Translations under genes and position numbers: made by a program
The notes under the pieces: model-generated
Databases searched by the model: none
The model's input: only the letters and a program-made list of their open reading frames with translations
Told to the model about the DNA's origin: nothing
NCBI GenBank assembly: GCA_024742485.1
Contig: JANSYK010000001.1
Coordinates: 620,001 to 684,000, forward strand
From: Alphaproteobacteria bacterium
GTDB taxonomy: Bacteria > Pseudomonadota > Alphaproteobacteria > Rhizobiales > Rhizobiaceae
Reading direction: 5' to 3'
Length of the DNA stretch: 64,000 bases
Shown: piece after piece, positions 1 to 9,486 of the stretch
How positions within the stretch are numbered: the stretch's first letter is position 1
Layout: every line of letters begins with the position of its first letter

Positions 1-547
1 GCGGCTGGCGGGAATTCTGTCCGGTGACACTCCAGTGACGATCAATGCGGTTTCCGGATACACCGGCGGTGGCAAACAACTCATCGCCAAGATGGAAGAC
101 GAGGCGCACCCGGAGCACATTGACGCTCCACACTTCGCCTATGGTCTGCCGCTCACGCACAAACATGTGCCGGAAATCCAGGCCCATGGATTGTTGAATC
201 GCCTTCCGCTGTTCACACCCAGCGTCGGTCGCTTCGCCCAGGGTATGATTGTCCAGGTGCCCATGCACCTTGATCAACTGAACGGTCCTGTATCGCTCAC
301 CGATATCCATGCGGCGCTGAATGATCATTATGCGGGACAATCCATCGTTGAGGTGGTGCCGCTCGAACAGAGCCTGTCAGCCGAGCGCATCAATGCAGTG
401 GAACTGGCCGGTCGCGATACAATGCGGCTTTATGTTTGCGGAACACCCGATGGGCCGCATGTTAATTTGATTGCCCAGTTGGACAATCTTGGCAAGGGCG
501 CATCCGGCGCGGCGGTGCAGAACATGGACCTGATGCTGGCGGGCTAG
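1..547 (+). CDS. argC: N-acetyl-gamma-glutamyl-phosphate reductase, C-terminal part (5' truncated by window edge)
   Basis: The frame is open from base 2 and ends with TAG at 545-547, giving about 181 residues of the C-terminal half. ArgC makes N-acetylglutamate semialdehyde from the acyl phosphate with NADPH in cytoplasmic arginine biosynthesis. What shows the family is the stretch [11 protein letters not shown], the conserved [10 protein letters not shown] segment with the substrate-region histidine, and the closing [14 protein letters not shown], typical of the short ArgC type. The catalytic cysteine lies upstream of the window. No arg gene follows; the next gene is a deacetylase about 320 bp away. 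Confident on family; nothing can be said about its start. Confidence 0.95.
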   Translation, partial: RLAGILSGDTPVTINAVSGYTGGGKQLIAKMEDEAHPEHIDAPHFAYGLPLTHKHVPEIQAHGLLNRLPLFTPSVGRFAQGMIVQVPMHLDQLNGPVSLTDIHAALNDHYAGQSIVEVVPLEQSLSAERINAVELAGRDTMRLYVCGTPDGPHVNLIAQLDNLGKGASGAAVQNMDLMLAG

Positions 548-864
548 CCGACCGACAAACATCCGGACCTGCTCGAACCTTCGGGTTTCGGCGATGGGCT
601 GCAGTGCCCATTGATACCCCTCTGGCGAAAACTGTTCTGCGCCCGCTGTCGCGGCCGCCAAGCATTGCGGGCGTGCTGACAACGACTTCTCGCCTCTCCA
701 ACACCTGTTGCCACAACCAGGCGCTGTTTCGGCCGGTCCGGATACCTGCCAATCCGGCCAATAAGTGCCCTGTCTGCCGACAACCCCTCCACGGTGTTTT
801 GGCTCAACAACAAATGCCAATGGTGTAATGTGATTGCTGCTCTTGATTGCCGGGAGAAGACCGA
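548..864. other. Intergenic stretch, no recognised gene
   Basis: About 317 bp between argC and the polysaccharide deacetylase. Several short frames are open on both strands, but none has a ribosome binding site with recognisable protein features. A minus-strand frame around 550-640 has fairly protein-like composition but runs on antisense through argC without stopping, so I do not call it. A Shine-Dalgarno-like GGGAGAAG lies near 852-859 and serves the next gene. No terminator hairpin was seen. Confidence 0.5.
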
Positions 865-1725
865 ATGACCGACAAGAATGTGCATGTCGCACTGACGTTT
901 GACTATGACGCCATGTCCGTTTGGATCGGAAGCATCGGTGCGACATCGCCAAGCATGGTGTCGCGAGGAGAGTTCGGCGCCATTGCCGTTCGCCGGATCC
1001 TCAAGGTGTTAGACGAACAAAACATCAAGGCCACTTTCTTTGTCCCCGGACACACCGCTGTGGCATTTCCTCAAACTGTCGTCGATATCGCCGCCGATGG
1101 CCACGAGATCGGGCATCACGGATGGGTGCACGAAAACCCCGTTTCGACCACGCCTGATCAGGAACGCTGGATCATGGAAAAGGGCCTCGACGCATTGGAC
1201 AAGGTGGCAGGTATTCGCCCCGTCGGCTACCGCTCACCGGCCTGGGACAACAGCCCGAATACCATTCCGCTGCTTCTCGAATATGGCTTTCGATACGAAA
1301 GCAGCCTCATGGGCAATGAATATGAGGCCTATTGGTGTCGAATTGGAGATGAATGGAACGCGAAAGATGAGTGGAAATTCGGAACACCCGTCGACCTGGT
1401 GGAATTGCCAGTCTCCTGGATGCTGGACGACTTCCCGCACTTCGAACTTATCATCGGCGCCAATTCCGGCCAAAAGAACCCGCGCGATCTATTGCAAGTT
1501 TGGATCGACGAGTTCGATTATCTTTACGACCGGATCGGCGTCGGCATCTTCAACGTGACGATGCATCCGCAGACCATCGGCCGTGGCGCTCGGATGCTTG
1601 TTCTGGAGGGGCTCATTGATCACATTCAAGGCAAACCCGGTACCAAATTCGGAACATGCGCTGAATATGCGCAACAATGGCGTATCGGCAAGACTCCATC
1701 CCTGCCCCGTGACGCAGTGGCGTAA
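865..1725 (+). CDS. Polysaccharide deacetylase family protein (NodB-homology)
   Basis: A 286-residue cytoplasmic-looking protein without signal peptide. The ATG at 865 is preferred over an upstream TTG at 847 because GGGAGAAG sits about 6 nt before it. NodB-fold motifs are visible: the early TFDYDA segment with the metal/base aspartates, and the GHEIGHHGWVHENP segment with the His-x3-His pattern. A late TMHPQTIGRG segment supplies the conserved C-terminal histidine. Members remove acyl groups from N-acetylated sugars or act on ureide-like amides (the PuuE branch also lacks a signal peptide). It lies 21 nt upstream of a penicillin-acylase-family gene, so the two probably form an operon acting on a shared amide compound; that substrate is not evident. 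Confidence 0.85.
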   Translation: MTDKNVHVALTFDYDAMSVWIGSIGATSPSMVSRGEFGAIAVRRILKVLDEQNIKATFFVPGHTAVAFPQTVVDIAADGHEIGHHGWVHENPVSTTPDQERWIMEKGLDALDKVAGIRPVGYRSPAWDNSPNTIPLLLEYGFRYESSLMGNEYEAYWCRIGDEWNAKDEWKFGTPVDLVELPVSWMLDDFPHFELIIGANSGQKNPRDLLQVWIDEFDYLYDRIGVGIFNVTMHPQTIGRGARMLVLEGLIDHIQGKPGTKFGTCAEYAQQWRIGKTPSLPRDAVA

Positions 1726-1746
1726 CAAGTCGACCGGGGCCGCGCT

Positions 1747-4080
1747 TTGAAAACCGAAAAAATTGAACTGTCCGGGCTCGACGCGCCGGCAAGCATCACC
1801 ATCGACCGGTGGGGAATTCCGCATATCAAGGCGCAATCCTTCTTGGAAATGTTTCTTGTCCAGGGATTCAATGCCGCCCGTGACCGTCTTTGGCAGCTCG
1901 ATCTGTGGCGCAAGCGGGGGTTGGGCTTGTTGGCTGCCGACTATGGTTATGGCTATGTGGAGCAGGACAGAGCCGCCCGTCTCTTTCTCTATCGCGGCAA
2001 TATGAAAGAAGAATGGGCACATTATCATCCCGATGCGGAAAACATCTGCCGGCATTTTGTTGAAGGCATCAATGCGTTCATAGATTTGTGCGGGTCGGAG
2101 CCGGAGCGCCTTCCGCCCGAGTTTTTACATATGGATGTGAGCCCATCGCACTGGGAGGCGGCGGACGTTGTTCGGATACGAAGCCATTCGTTGATGCGTA
2201 ATGCCATGTCCGAGGTCGTGCGCTCGAACATATTGGCGAACCATGGCTCGGACATTGACGAGTTGCGCCAAAAACTCGAACCGCTCCATGATCCGCTTGC
2301 TCAGCGGGACAAAAGACCGGAGCCGCTGCCGCTTGATTGCCTTGATGTGTTCAATCTGGCCGCCGCACCTGTGACCTTTTCGGCAAAGAGACTCAAAGCG
2401 AATCGCGACTCGATGAGTGCCTGGCGCAAGATATCACCGCTCGGACAGGTATTGCGTGACACGCAGGGTCAGGGATCAAACAACTGGGTTGTTCATGGTG
2501 ACAGGACCGACACCGGACGACCGTTGCTGGCCAATGACCCTCATCGCAACTTTGGTGTTCCATCGCTTCGCTATATCGCGCATCTGACCTCCCCGGAGTT
2601 CAACGGGATCGGCGCGGGCGAGCCTGCCCTGCCCGGAATATCCATCGGACACAACGGAACCGCAGCTTTCGGCCTGACATTGTTTTTCGGACACGACCAG
2701 GAGGATGTCTTTACCTATGAGATCCATCCGGACGATCCGGAGCTCTATCGATATGGTGATGGTTGGGAGCAGTTTGAAACGATCGAAGAAGATGTCTCCG
2801 TCAAGGGTGGCGGCACCGAGACCCTCAGGCTCTGTTTCAGCCGTCACGGCCCCGTTGTTGCACGGTATCCTGACAAAAGACTTGCTGTGGCGATCCGCAC
2901 CGTATGGACCGATATCGGCTCCGCACCCTATTTTCGCAGTATCGCTTCGATGACATCAACGTCCTTTGAAGAATTTCGGGCAGCAATGGCCGATTGGGGA
3001 GTCCCCTCGGTCAATCAGGTCTATGCGGACACGGGCGGCGACATTGGCTGGGTGGTTGCCGGGCTCAGCCCGCTAAGGCCGAATTGGGACGGTCTCCTGC
3101 CCGTACCCGGCAATGGTCAGTTTGAATGGCAGGGCTATCTGGACGGAATGAGTCTGCCGGCGGCCAAAAACCCGGTGGAGGGGTTTCTGGCCAGCGCCAA
3201 TGAGTACAATCTTCCCGATGATTGGCCTGTGTCAAATCCCATCGGTTATGAATGGGTCGAGCCGTATCGTGCGGAGAGAATAGTTGAGATGTTTGCGCAG
3301 GATTCGGTTCATTCTCTCGCCCTGTCGCAAGCAATGCAGACGGATGTTGTGTCGGTCGTCGCCAGGCGGCTCATGACCATGCTGGAGCCGCTGCCCGGCC
3401 GAACCGAGGATGAAAGAACGGCGCTTGCCTTGCTGCGTGAATGGGATTGCAAACTTGACCAGTCGAGTGCTCCCGGTGCCCTGTTTGAGATCTGGTGGTC
3501 GCAATGGTTGCGTCCAGCGCTGTTTCGCAAAATCGTCGATGACGACAAGGTCCTCGCCCTGATCGGCTCCGGAAGCATGACAACCGCGCTTGACCGACTT
3601 GACCATCTCGAACGTTCATCTCCAAAGGAGTTTCAAAACCTCATGCTGGACAGTCTGGCATCCGCCTTTGCGGATTGTGTCCGCAGGATGGGTACGAACC
3701 TGTCAAAATGGTCCTGGGGCCGGATCCACAAGGCGGTTTTCGAGCATCCGGTCAGCATGGTTCACGACAACGGCGATGCCTTTGATCTGGATCCAATTCC
3801 CATCGGTGGCAGCGATTCCACATTGATGAACGGTTTGTACGCGCCCGACGACTATCGGTTGATGATCGGCGCGTCTTTCCGGATGGTGCTCGATGTCGGA
3901 GAATGGGACAACAGTGTCTGCATCAACGTGCCGGGTCAATCGGGCGACCCGCGGTCGCCGCATTACGGCAATCTTGCAGGGCCATGGTCGAGGGGCGAAT
4001 ACATACCGCTGCTTTACAGCGAGACGGCAATTGCCGAACACGCCGTGCACGAGATCAAGCTGGTACCGCCGGCACAATGA
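1747..4080 (+). CDS. Penicillin acylase family Ntn-hydrolase
   Basis: A 777-residue member of the self-cleaving penicillin/AHL acylase family, which hydrolyses amide bonds of acylated compounds. The TTG start at 1747 is chosen because the family N-terminus (ITIDRWGIPHI, residues 18-28) begins almost at once, leaving no room for a later start. The autocatalytic site is QGSNNW: Ser244 would become the N-terminal nucleophile of the large subunit, followed by the conserved NDPHR. Characterised homologues are usually periplasmic, but no Sec or Tat signal precedes the alpha-chain region here, so this one may stay in the cytoplasm. It is coupled to the deacetylase upstream. The acyl substrate (penicillin, homoserine lactone or other) cannot be read from the sequence. 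Confidence 0.88.
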   Translation: MKTEKIELSGLDAPASITIDRWGIPHIKAQSFLEMFLVQGFNAARDRLWQLDLWRKRGLGLLAADYGYGYVEQDRAARLFLYRGNMKEEWAHYHPDAENICRHFVEGINAFIDLCGSEPERLPPEFLHMDVSPSHWEAADVVRIRSHSLMRNAMSEVVRSNILANHGSDIDELRQKLEPLHDPLAQRDKRPEPLPLDCLDVFNLAAAPVTFSAKRLKANRDSMSAWRKISPLGQVLRDTQGQGSNNWVVHGDRTDTGRPLLANDPHRNFGVPSLRYIAHLTSPEFNGIGAGEPALPGISIGHNGTAAFGLTLFFGHDQEDVFTYEIHPDDPELYRYGDGWEQFETIEEDVSVKGGGTETLRLCFSRHGPVVARYPDKRLAVAIRTVWTDIGSAPYFRSIASMTSTSFEEFRAAMADWGVPSVNQVYADTGGDIGWVVAGLSPLRPNWDGLLPVPGNGQFEWQGYLDGMSLPAAKNPVEGFLASANEYNLPDDWPVSNPIGYEWVEPYRAERIVEMFAQDSVHSLALSQAMQTDVVSVVARRLMTMLEPLPGRTEDERTALALLREWDCKLDQSSAPGALFEIWWSQWLRPALFRKIVDDDKVLALIGSGSMTTALDRLDHLERSSPKEFQNLMLDSLASAFADCVRRMGTNLSKWSWGRIHKAVFEHPVSMVHDNGDAFDLDPIPIGGSDSTLMNGLYAPDDYRLMIGASFRMVLDVGEWDNSVCINVPGQSGDPRSPHYGNLAGPWSRGEYIPLLYSETAIAEHAVHEIKLVPPAQ

Positions 4081-4153
4081 CAAGGATATGAAACCGCGAG
4101 CCGCAGGACCGGATGGCCGTGCCAAAGGTTCCATGCGCAGATGCGTTTCCGGC

Positions 4154-5269
4154 TCAAGTGCGATTGGCGCTGAATTCCGGCTCTGCCACACGCCTGTTCG
4201 ACACGGCATAACTGCCCCGAAAGGCACGCCAATGGGCCACCGCAAACGCCAGCACGATCAGTGCAAGCCCCTGATGGGCCAGCGCCCAGGACACGGGAAC
4301 CTGCAACAGTAGTGTCCCGATCCCGACAGCCGCCTGCAGCGTGACCAGCGCGAACAGGACGACCGACCGCCGCGCATGTGTTGTTGCCGGTGCTTTCGAA
4401 AGACTGACCAACATGTGCAGCGCGGCAACGATCCACAGGGCGTAGCCGAACATTCTGTGATCAAACTGCACGGTCTTGGCGTTTTCGAAAATATTGATCC
4501 ACGCCGGATCCATTACGAGAAGACCTGTCGGAACCAGGGCCGCGTCCATCAGGGGCCAACTGTTATAGGCCAGGCCCGCATCCAGGCCGGCGACCAGACC
4601 GCCGAGATAAATCTGCACCAACACCATAAAGGCGAGCATACCGGCAGTCCTGGAGGACGAGTTGGCGGGGGGCTTGTCGTTGCTGTGTATGCCGAGCCCG
4701 CGATACACCCACATGATGGCGGCCACGATGACAGCCGCAAGCGTGAGGTGCGTTGCCAGCCGGTATTGACTCACATCCACCCGGTCAACCAGACCGGATG
4801 TCACCATCCACCAACCGATGAATCCCTGCAGGCCGCCCAGCGCCAGAATGCCGAGCAGCGGCAATTTCAGGGATGTTTCCAGGCGCCCGGACAACCAGAA
4901 AAAGGCAAGCGGAACGGCAAACAGCACACCCACGCCACGGGCCAGGAACCGATGCGCCCATTCCCACCAGTAGATATATTTGAACTCGCTCAGGCTCATG
5001 CCCTTGTTGATCTGCTGATATTCGGGAATTTGCCGATAGAGTTCCAACTCCTCCTGCCAGGCAGCTTCGCTGAGCGGCGGAATGATGCCGTGGATGGGTT
5101 TCCATTCCGTGATGGAAAGTCCTGAATCCGTCAATCGGGTCGCCCCGCCAACAATGACCAGGGCAAAAAGCGCCAGCATGACGACTCCCAGCCAGAGGCG
5201 GATCATATTTCGGTTCTTGGCAACGCTCATGGGGGGCAATTGGCCTTGTGCGGGTTCGTTGCCCCCCAT
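4154..5269 (-). CDS. ctaA: Heme A synthase, COX15/CtaA family
   Basis: A multi-pass inner-membrane protein of about 371 residues that oxidises the heme O methyl group to make heme A for cytochrome aa3 oxidase. The family shows in [19 protein letters not shown] after the first helix, in EWAHRFLAR with a heme-binding histidine, and in later FDHRMFGY and AHQGLAL histidine motifs. About eight hydrophobic helices are evident. The start is uncertain: ATG 5269 is given, ATG 5230 would start just before the first helix, and an ATG at 5317 extends the frame without a good ribosome site. No other cytochrome oxidase gene lies nearby. Confidence 0.93.
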   Translation of the reverse strand: MGGNEPAQGQLPPMSVAKNRNMIRLWLGVVMLALFALVIVGGATRLTDSGLSITEWKPIHGIIPPLSEAAWQEELELYRQIPEYQQINKGMSLSEFKYIYWWEWAHRFLARGVGVLFAVPLAFFWLSGRLETSLKLPLLGILALGGLQGFIGWWMVTSGLVDRVDVSQYRLATHLTLAAVIVAAIMWVYRGLGIHSNDKPPANSSSRTAGMLAFMVLVQIYLGGLVAGLDAGLAYNSWPLMDAALVPTGLLVMDPAWINIFENAKTVQFDHRMFGYALWIVAALHMLVSLSKAPATTHARRSVVLFALVTLQAAVGIGTLLLQVPVSWALAHQGLALIVLAFAVAHWRAFRGSYAVSNRRVAEPEFSANRT

Positions 5270-5355
5270 TTGATACAGACGCAAAGAGAACGCAAGACGC
5301 ACTTTGCCACAGGTCATCAAACGGAATTCGCTTGATCGATCCGCCCAATCCCTTA

Positions 5356-5458
5356 CTAGAGCACTTCAGATTTTGTCGGATTTGGCAAAGCCTGAATGCA
5401 GTGACACTTCAAGGGCCGAAATCGTTGTCCCGTTTCTGCAAAAACGTGAAACGGTCTG
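5356..5458 (+). repeat. RIME-like two-hairpin intergenic element, copy A
   Basis: About 103 bp running from CTAGAGCACTTCAG to GTGAAACGGTCTG. It matches copies on the opposite strand at 41247-41348 and 53624-53727. Its left half is an imperfect palindrome (TTCAGATTTTG against CAAAGCCTGAA). Its right half pairs CCCGTTTC with GAAACGG. It ends 33 nt before the TTG start of the DUF2842 gene, so it would lie in the promoter or leader of that gene. Size and architecture resemble the rhizobial RIME1 family; that assignment is from memory of the family, not from a search. Confidence 0.8.
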
Positions 5459-5491
5459 GCAGAATTTCCGCCCGTCCCCAAGGAGGCCGCT

Positions 5492-5713
5492 TTGCCGGTT
5501 CGACTGAGAAAACTGATTGGAACCGTCCTCATCGTCGTGCTGGTGATCCTCTATGCTCTCATCGCGACCACGGTAGCCAGCAATCGGCTGGGGGAGTCGG
5601 CCTGGTGGGTCCACCTCATCTTTTTTGCCGTGAGCGGTCTTGTCTGGGTCATTCCGGCAATGTTCATCATACGGTGGATGGAAAGGCCGGAAGGCGGCAA
5701 ACCGGACCCTTAG
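5492..5713 (+). CDS. DUF2842 family small membrane protein
   Basis: A 73-residue protein with two transmembrane helices (about 8-28 and 39-61) separated by a short NRLGESAWW turn and ending in a polar tail. Length and pattern fit DUF2842, a small alphaproteobacterial family of unknown function often found near cytochrome oxidase assembly genes. The TTG start is supported by a strong AAGGAG about 8 nt upstream. The gene diverges from ctaA, which supports a loose respiratory-membrane link by context only. Repeat copy A lies immediately upstream. Confidence 0.8.
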   Translation: MPVRLRKLIGTVLIVVLVILYALIATTVASNRLGESAWWVHLIFFAVSGLVWVIPAMFIIRWMERPEGGKPDP

Positions 5714-5910
5714 GCAACAATCCAGGGTTTCATTGGCATTAGCGTGACATTAACCGTGTCGGCACAAATGGACATTTCCCCCGGTGCCATTCAGGAAAAA
5801 ATTAGCGGCCATTCGATAGATTGCCCCCGGGGTGCATGAAATGAGACGACTGGTGTGACAGACCGCTTTGCGTCCATTGCATGAAAATACGGGACCCGGA
5901 GTGATATCGC

Positions 5911-7071
5911 TTGAAAAATCTGGTTGAGCGAAACCGATTTTCGTTTCAGTTGTTCAAATCGCCGGAACCGCTGGAGACGGCTTGGCGTGCGCTGGAGTCA
6001 GCGCCTGAAACATCCATTCACCAAACCTATGACTGGTGCCGCATCTGGATTGAGGAGTCCGGCTGCGATCCGTTGATCATTTTGGCGACATTCCAGGACG
6101 GCGACCGCCATGGCGAGACCGCCTTCATATTACCATTGATGGTGGTCAGGCACGGTCCCGTGACCGTTGCCCGCTACATGAGCGCGCCGTTCAACAACAT
6201 CAATTTCGGGTTGTTCTCATCTGCCTTTGCAGAAAGGGCGACACGCGAACTGATGTCCGACATCAAAGAGCAGCTTGTCACCCAGAAACTGGGCGTGGAC
6301 GTCATTGTTCTCGACCGCCAGCCCAAAACCTGGCGTGGCAGGACCCATCCGTTTGCGCTGCTTTCGCAGGTCGAGAACCAGAACCATGCCTTCCAGGTCT
6401 CGTTGTCCGGTGGATTCGACGCGGCGCTGGCCCATGGAAACGCGAAGCGCAGACGCAAAAAGTTCAGAACGTCCGAGCGGCGCATGGAAGCAATGGGCGG
6501 ATATCAATATGTTCGCGCGAAAACCGCCGAGGAAGCCCGCGAACTGCTGGATGTATTCTTCAGGCAAAAGTCGGCACGCTTTGAGTTTCAGGGTTTGCCT
6601 GACGTATTCGCCGCCTCAACCACAAAGTCTTTCTTTCACCGTCTCGCGGCGGAAAGTATCGGCAAAGAATTCGCATTGATCGAGCTGCACGCCCTGCGGA
6701 TGGCAGACGGCTCGGTCAGTGCAGTTTCGGCACTCTCGCGCAAGAATGGCCATGTGATATGTCAATTCAGTTCAATCGAATCCGGTGAAATAGAATATGC
6801 CAGTCCCGGCGAATTGCTATTTTATCTGGTGATCCAGGACGCCTGCGAACATGACGCGGTTTTCTTTGATTTCGGGATCGGAGACGAGCAATTCAAGCGC
6901 TCCTGGTGCGATGTTGAGACAATCCACTACGACACGATCATCGCGGCAACCGCCTTTGGGCGTCTGGCTGCTCCCATGGCACAGATGATCGTTGCCGGCA
7001 AACGCATCACAAAGTCAAATCCGGCCATGTTTCGCTGGGCAAAGCTGATGCGGATTTCCTTTCACCGGTAA
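5911..7071 (+). CDS. CelD/BcsL-type GNAT acetyltransferase
   Basis: A 386-residue protein of the GNAT-like family once linked to cellulose biosynthesis (COG5653; acetyltransferase 6 fold). It has the N-terminal SPEPLETAWRALE segment, the SIHQTYDWCRIW motif around residues 30-42, a basic KRRRKKFRTSERRM segment near 179-192 and the late FDFGIGDEQFKRSW motif around 324-337 that is typical of the family. Members are thought to acylate cell-surface polysaccharides, but substrates are mostly unknown. It has no signal peptide. The TTG start at 5911 has a weak CGGAG upstream. It stands alone, convergent with the aminotransferase gene. Confidence 0.82.
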   Translation: MKNLVERNRFSFQLFKSPEPLETAWRALESAPETSIHQTYDWCRIWIEESGCDPLIILATFQDGDRHGETAFILPLMVVRHGPVTVARYMSAPFNNINFGLFSSAFAERATRELMSDIKEQLVTQKLGVDVIVLDRQPKTWRGRTHPFALLSQVENQNHAFQVSLSGGFDAALAHGNAKRRRKKFRTSERRMEAMGGYQYVRAKTAEEARELLDVFFRQKSARFEFQGLPDVFAASTTKSFFHRLAAESIGKEFALIELHALRMADGSVSAVSALSRKNGHVICQFSSIESGEIEYASPGELLFYLVIQDACEHDAVFFDFGIGDEQFKRSWCDVETIHYDTIIAATAFGRLAAPMAQMIVAGKRITKSNPAMFRWAKLMRISFHR

Positions 7072-7129
7072 CGCCGCTTTACCTGTCGGGCCCTGCCCGC
7101 CAACCATGCGACCAGATGATGGACGCCCT

Positions 7130-8407
7130 CTATCGGGCTGCCGCCGCTTTCATGGCGCTCGCAATCGCTGATTTGGTAACCTCCATATCCCTATCCTCGA
7201 GTGCAAGCGAGGGATAGAATTTCATCGGCGCCTTGAGTATCCCGTCCGCACGAAGGCTGGAATTGAAGGCGTTCTGCCGGCCCGCATCGGCCCTGAGGCA
7301 ATCACGATAGTCCAACACAGGCGCATCGGCGAAGACGACGTCGAACAAGACCGGATCGCCAATCACTGTCGCAGTGAGGCCGAATTGCTCCGCTTCGGTG
7401 TCGAGCGTATTCATCAAGCTGCGGCCTTTGTCGCGCAGCGTTTCATATGATCCCTCGCGGCGCAGGATCTCCAGTGTTTTCAAGCCGGCAGCAGCGGCAA
7501 CGGGGTTCCCGCTCAATGTTCCAATCTGGTAAGTGAAGCCTTCGGTTCCCACTATGTCGATATCAAAATGCGCCATGATATCTCTGCTTCCGGCGATCGC
7601 TGCCATGGGTAAGCCACCGCCGATCACTTTGCCCAGGGTACAAAGATCGGGAGTGACGCCATAGTGCTCCTGACCGCCGCCATAGGCCAGACGAAACCCG
7701 GTCACGACTTCGTCGAATATCAGCACGATCCCATGGCGGGTCGTTTCCTCCCGCAGCGCCTCCAGGAACCCGGGAACCGGCGGAATCAGCCGCTGCAGTG
7801 GTTCGACAATCACACCGGCCAGCGTGTCGGCATGCTCGGCGATGATCTGGCGTGCAAAGGCAATATCGTTGAACGGTGCAACGATCACGTCATCCCGGAC
7901 CGCTGGCGGAATCCCGGCGGAATCGGGAACCGGTTGCGGAAAATTCGCCAGTCGCTGCGGGGCAAGGCTCATCAGACCTTCACCTGACATGCCGTGATAA
8001 CCGCCCTCGAATTTGAGGATTCGCGTGCGCCCGGTGTGAGCCCGCGCGAGCCGCATGGCGTACATGTCGGCTTCAGAACCGGTCGACACAAACCGCATCT
8101 GATCTGCACAGGGCACAGCTTCGCAGATCACTTCCGCCAGTTCGATACCGGCGGTGTTGGTCGTGAAGAAGGTCATGCCCAACCCCAGCTGCGCCTGCAC
8201 GGCCTCCAACACCTCGGGATTGCTGTGGCCAAGGATCATTGGACCCGAACCGGTCAGGTAGTCGACATATTCCTTGCCGTCCTCATCCCATACCCGGGCG
8301 CCTCGCCCCTCCTTGATGATGATGTTGGGGTCGAAATTCCCAAAGCCGCCCGCTGGCAAAACAGACCGCGCTCGCGCGCACCACTTTTCCTGGACAGTCG
8401 CGGCCAT
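7130..8407 (-). CDS. Class III PLP aminotransferase, glutamate-1-semialdehyde-aminomutase-like
   Basis: A 425-residue fold-type I PLP enzyme. ATG 8407 is chosen over an upstream start because GGGAAG lies about 7 nt before it. The cofactor residues are present: STGSEADMYAMRLAR for the phosphate loop, the IFDEVVTGFR segment with Asp232 for the pyridine nitrogen, and LGKVIGGG with Lys260 as Schiff-base lysine. The overall look is that of the HemL/GSA-aminomutase branch of class III. True HemL is a housekeeping gene; alphaproteobacteria make 5-aminolevulinate by the glycine route, so this paralogue probably transaminates or isomerises another substrate. A LysR regulator diverges from it and is the likely controller. 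Confidence 0.85.
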   Translation of the reverse strand: MAATVQEKWCARARSVLPAGGFGNFDPNIIIKEGRGARVWDEDGKEYVDYLTGSGPMILGHSNPEVLEAVQAQLGLGMTFFTTNTAGIELAEVICEAVPCADQMRFVSTGSEADMYAMRLARAHTGRTRILKFEGGYHGMSGEGLMSLAPQRLANFPQPVPDSAGIPPAVRDDVIVAPFNDIAFARQIIAEHADTLAGVIVEPLQRLIPPVPGFLEALREETTRHGIVLIFDEVVTGFRLAYGGGQEHYGVTPDLCTLGKVIGGGLPMAAIAGSRDIMAHFDIDIVGTEGFTYQIGTLSGNPVAAAAGLKTLEILRREGSYETLRDKGRSLMNTLDTEAEQFGLTATVIGDPVLFDVVFADAPVLDYRDCLRADAGRQNAFNSSLRADGILKAPMKFYPSLALEDRDMEVTKSAIASAMKAAAAR

Positions 8408-8443
8408 TTCACTTCCCCTGCTGGTAAAAAAACGAGTTTCAGC

Positions 8444-8471
8444 TTGACTGATGGTGAAAGGCAATTAAGAA
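8444..8471 (+). promoter_or_regulatory. Possible promoter in the aminotransferase/LysR divergent region
   Basis: TTGACT at 8444-8449 followed after about 16 nt by TAAGAA gives a loose sigma70-type promoter reading towards the LysR gene, inside the roughly 100-bp divergent intergenic region. LysR proteins commonly bind such regions and repress themselves while activating the divergent gene. This is pattern matching only. Confidence 0.3.
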
Positions 8472-8508
8472 AATTTGCAGTTCTTGTGAAAAATATTCAG
8501 GCAAGCGC

Positions 8509-9429
8509 ATGCCGGACGGCCCACTGCTTGATCTTCGCCATCTCAAGATGATCCATGCCATAGCCCGGCACGGGCGCGTAACCGACGCGGCCGAAGCGCT
8601 GGGCATCACACCGTCGGCCCTGTCTCACCGGATCAGGGAGGCGGAACGGCGGCTGGATGTGGTTCTGTTCACCCGCATGCACAAACGGCTCCGCATGACG
8701 CCGGCTGCTGATTATTTGGCCGAAACCGCCGAACGTATCTTGTCTGAGATGGACCGTGCAGAACAGGATGTGCGGCGCATGGACCGCGGTGTGGAGCATG
8801 TGGTCCGCATCGCCGTTGAGGCCTACAGCTCGTATCACTGGCTGCCGGGTTTCACGAGCTATCTGCGCGACCATCTTCCCGGGTGCGACCTACAGGTCAT
8901 GGCCGGCGCGGGGCGCGAGCCCATCCAGGCTCTGACCAATCGGCGCGTGGACCTGATTATTGTATCCGGTGATGAAGTCCCTCCCGGGACGCACCGGATC
9001 GCACTGTTTGATGATGAGTTGATCTTCATCATGCCGCCCGACCATCGCCATGCGGGCAAGCGATTCATCAATGGCTCCGATGTCAAAGGCGAGGATTTCA
9101 TTACCTACACCAAAACCCCGGAACCAGACCGTGAATTCGCCCGCCTTTTCCGCCCCTCTGAAAGCTACCCCAGATGGACGGCAACCGTTGAATTGCCGGA
9201 AGCGATTGTGGAGCTTGTTGCGGCCGGCCAAGGCACCAGTGTGCTGGCGGGCTGGGCCGTTCGTCCGGCCATCGATGCCGGTCGGATCGTCGGAGCACGC
9301 GTCGGCAAGGACGGTATTTCAGTGGCATGGCAGGTTCTGATGCGCGTCGAGGATAGCGAATCCGGACCCATCAAAGACGTTGGATGCGCCCTGGCTGACT
9401 GGTCTGCTTCGAATCGCGGCTTTGGCTGA
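8509..9429 (+). CDS. LysR-family transcriptional regulator
   Basis: A 306-residue LysR-type regulator. Residues 9-66 form the winged helix-turn-helix (LRHLKMIHAIARHGRVTDAA, then a recognition helix around TPSALSHRIREAERRL). From about residue 95 the substrate-binding fold follows. The segment around 30-42 resembles MetR-like members. It is transcribed divergently from the class III aminotransferase, the classical arrangement for a LysR target. Effector unknown. Confidence 0.92.
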   Translation: MPDGPLLDLRHLKMIHAIARHGRVTDAAEALGITPSALSHRIREAERRLDVVLFTRMHKRLRMTPAADYLAETAERILSEMDRAEQDVRRMDRGVEHVVRIAVEAYSSYHWLPGFTSYLRDHLPGCDLQVMAGAGREPIQALTNRRVDLIIVSGDEVPPGTHRIALFDDELIFIMPPDHRHAGKRFINGSDVKGEDFITYTKTPEPDREFARLFRPSESYPRWTATVELPEAIVELVAAGQGTSVLAGWAVRPAIDAGRIVGARVGKDGISVAWQVLMRVEDSESGPIKDVGCALADWSASNRGFG

Positions 9430-9486
9430 ATTGCGATGCCCGGAACCATCTCCAAACCAGGGTCCATGCACTGAAGTCTTTCTGGT

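Noticed and set aside
7130-8407. Assignment of the class III aminotransferase as hemL
   Set aside because: Alphaproteobacteria make 5-aminolevulinate with HemA, and the divergent LysR context indicates a specialised catabolic or biosynthetic role.
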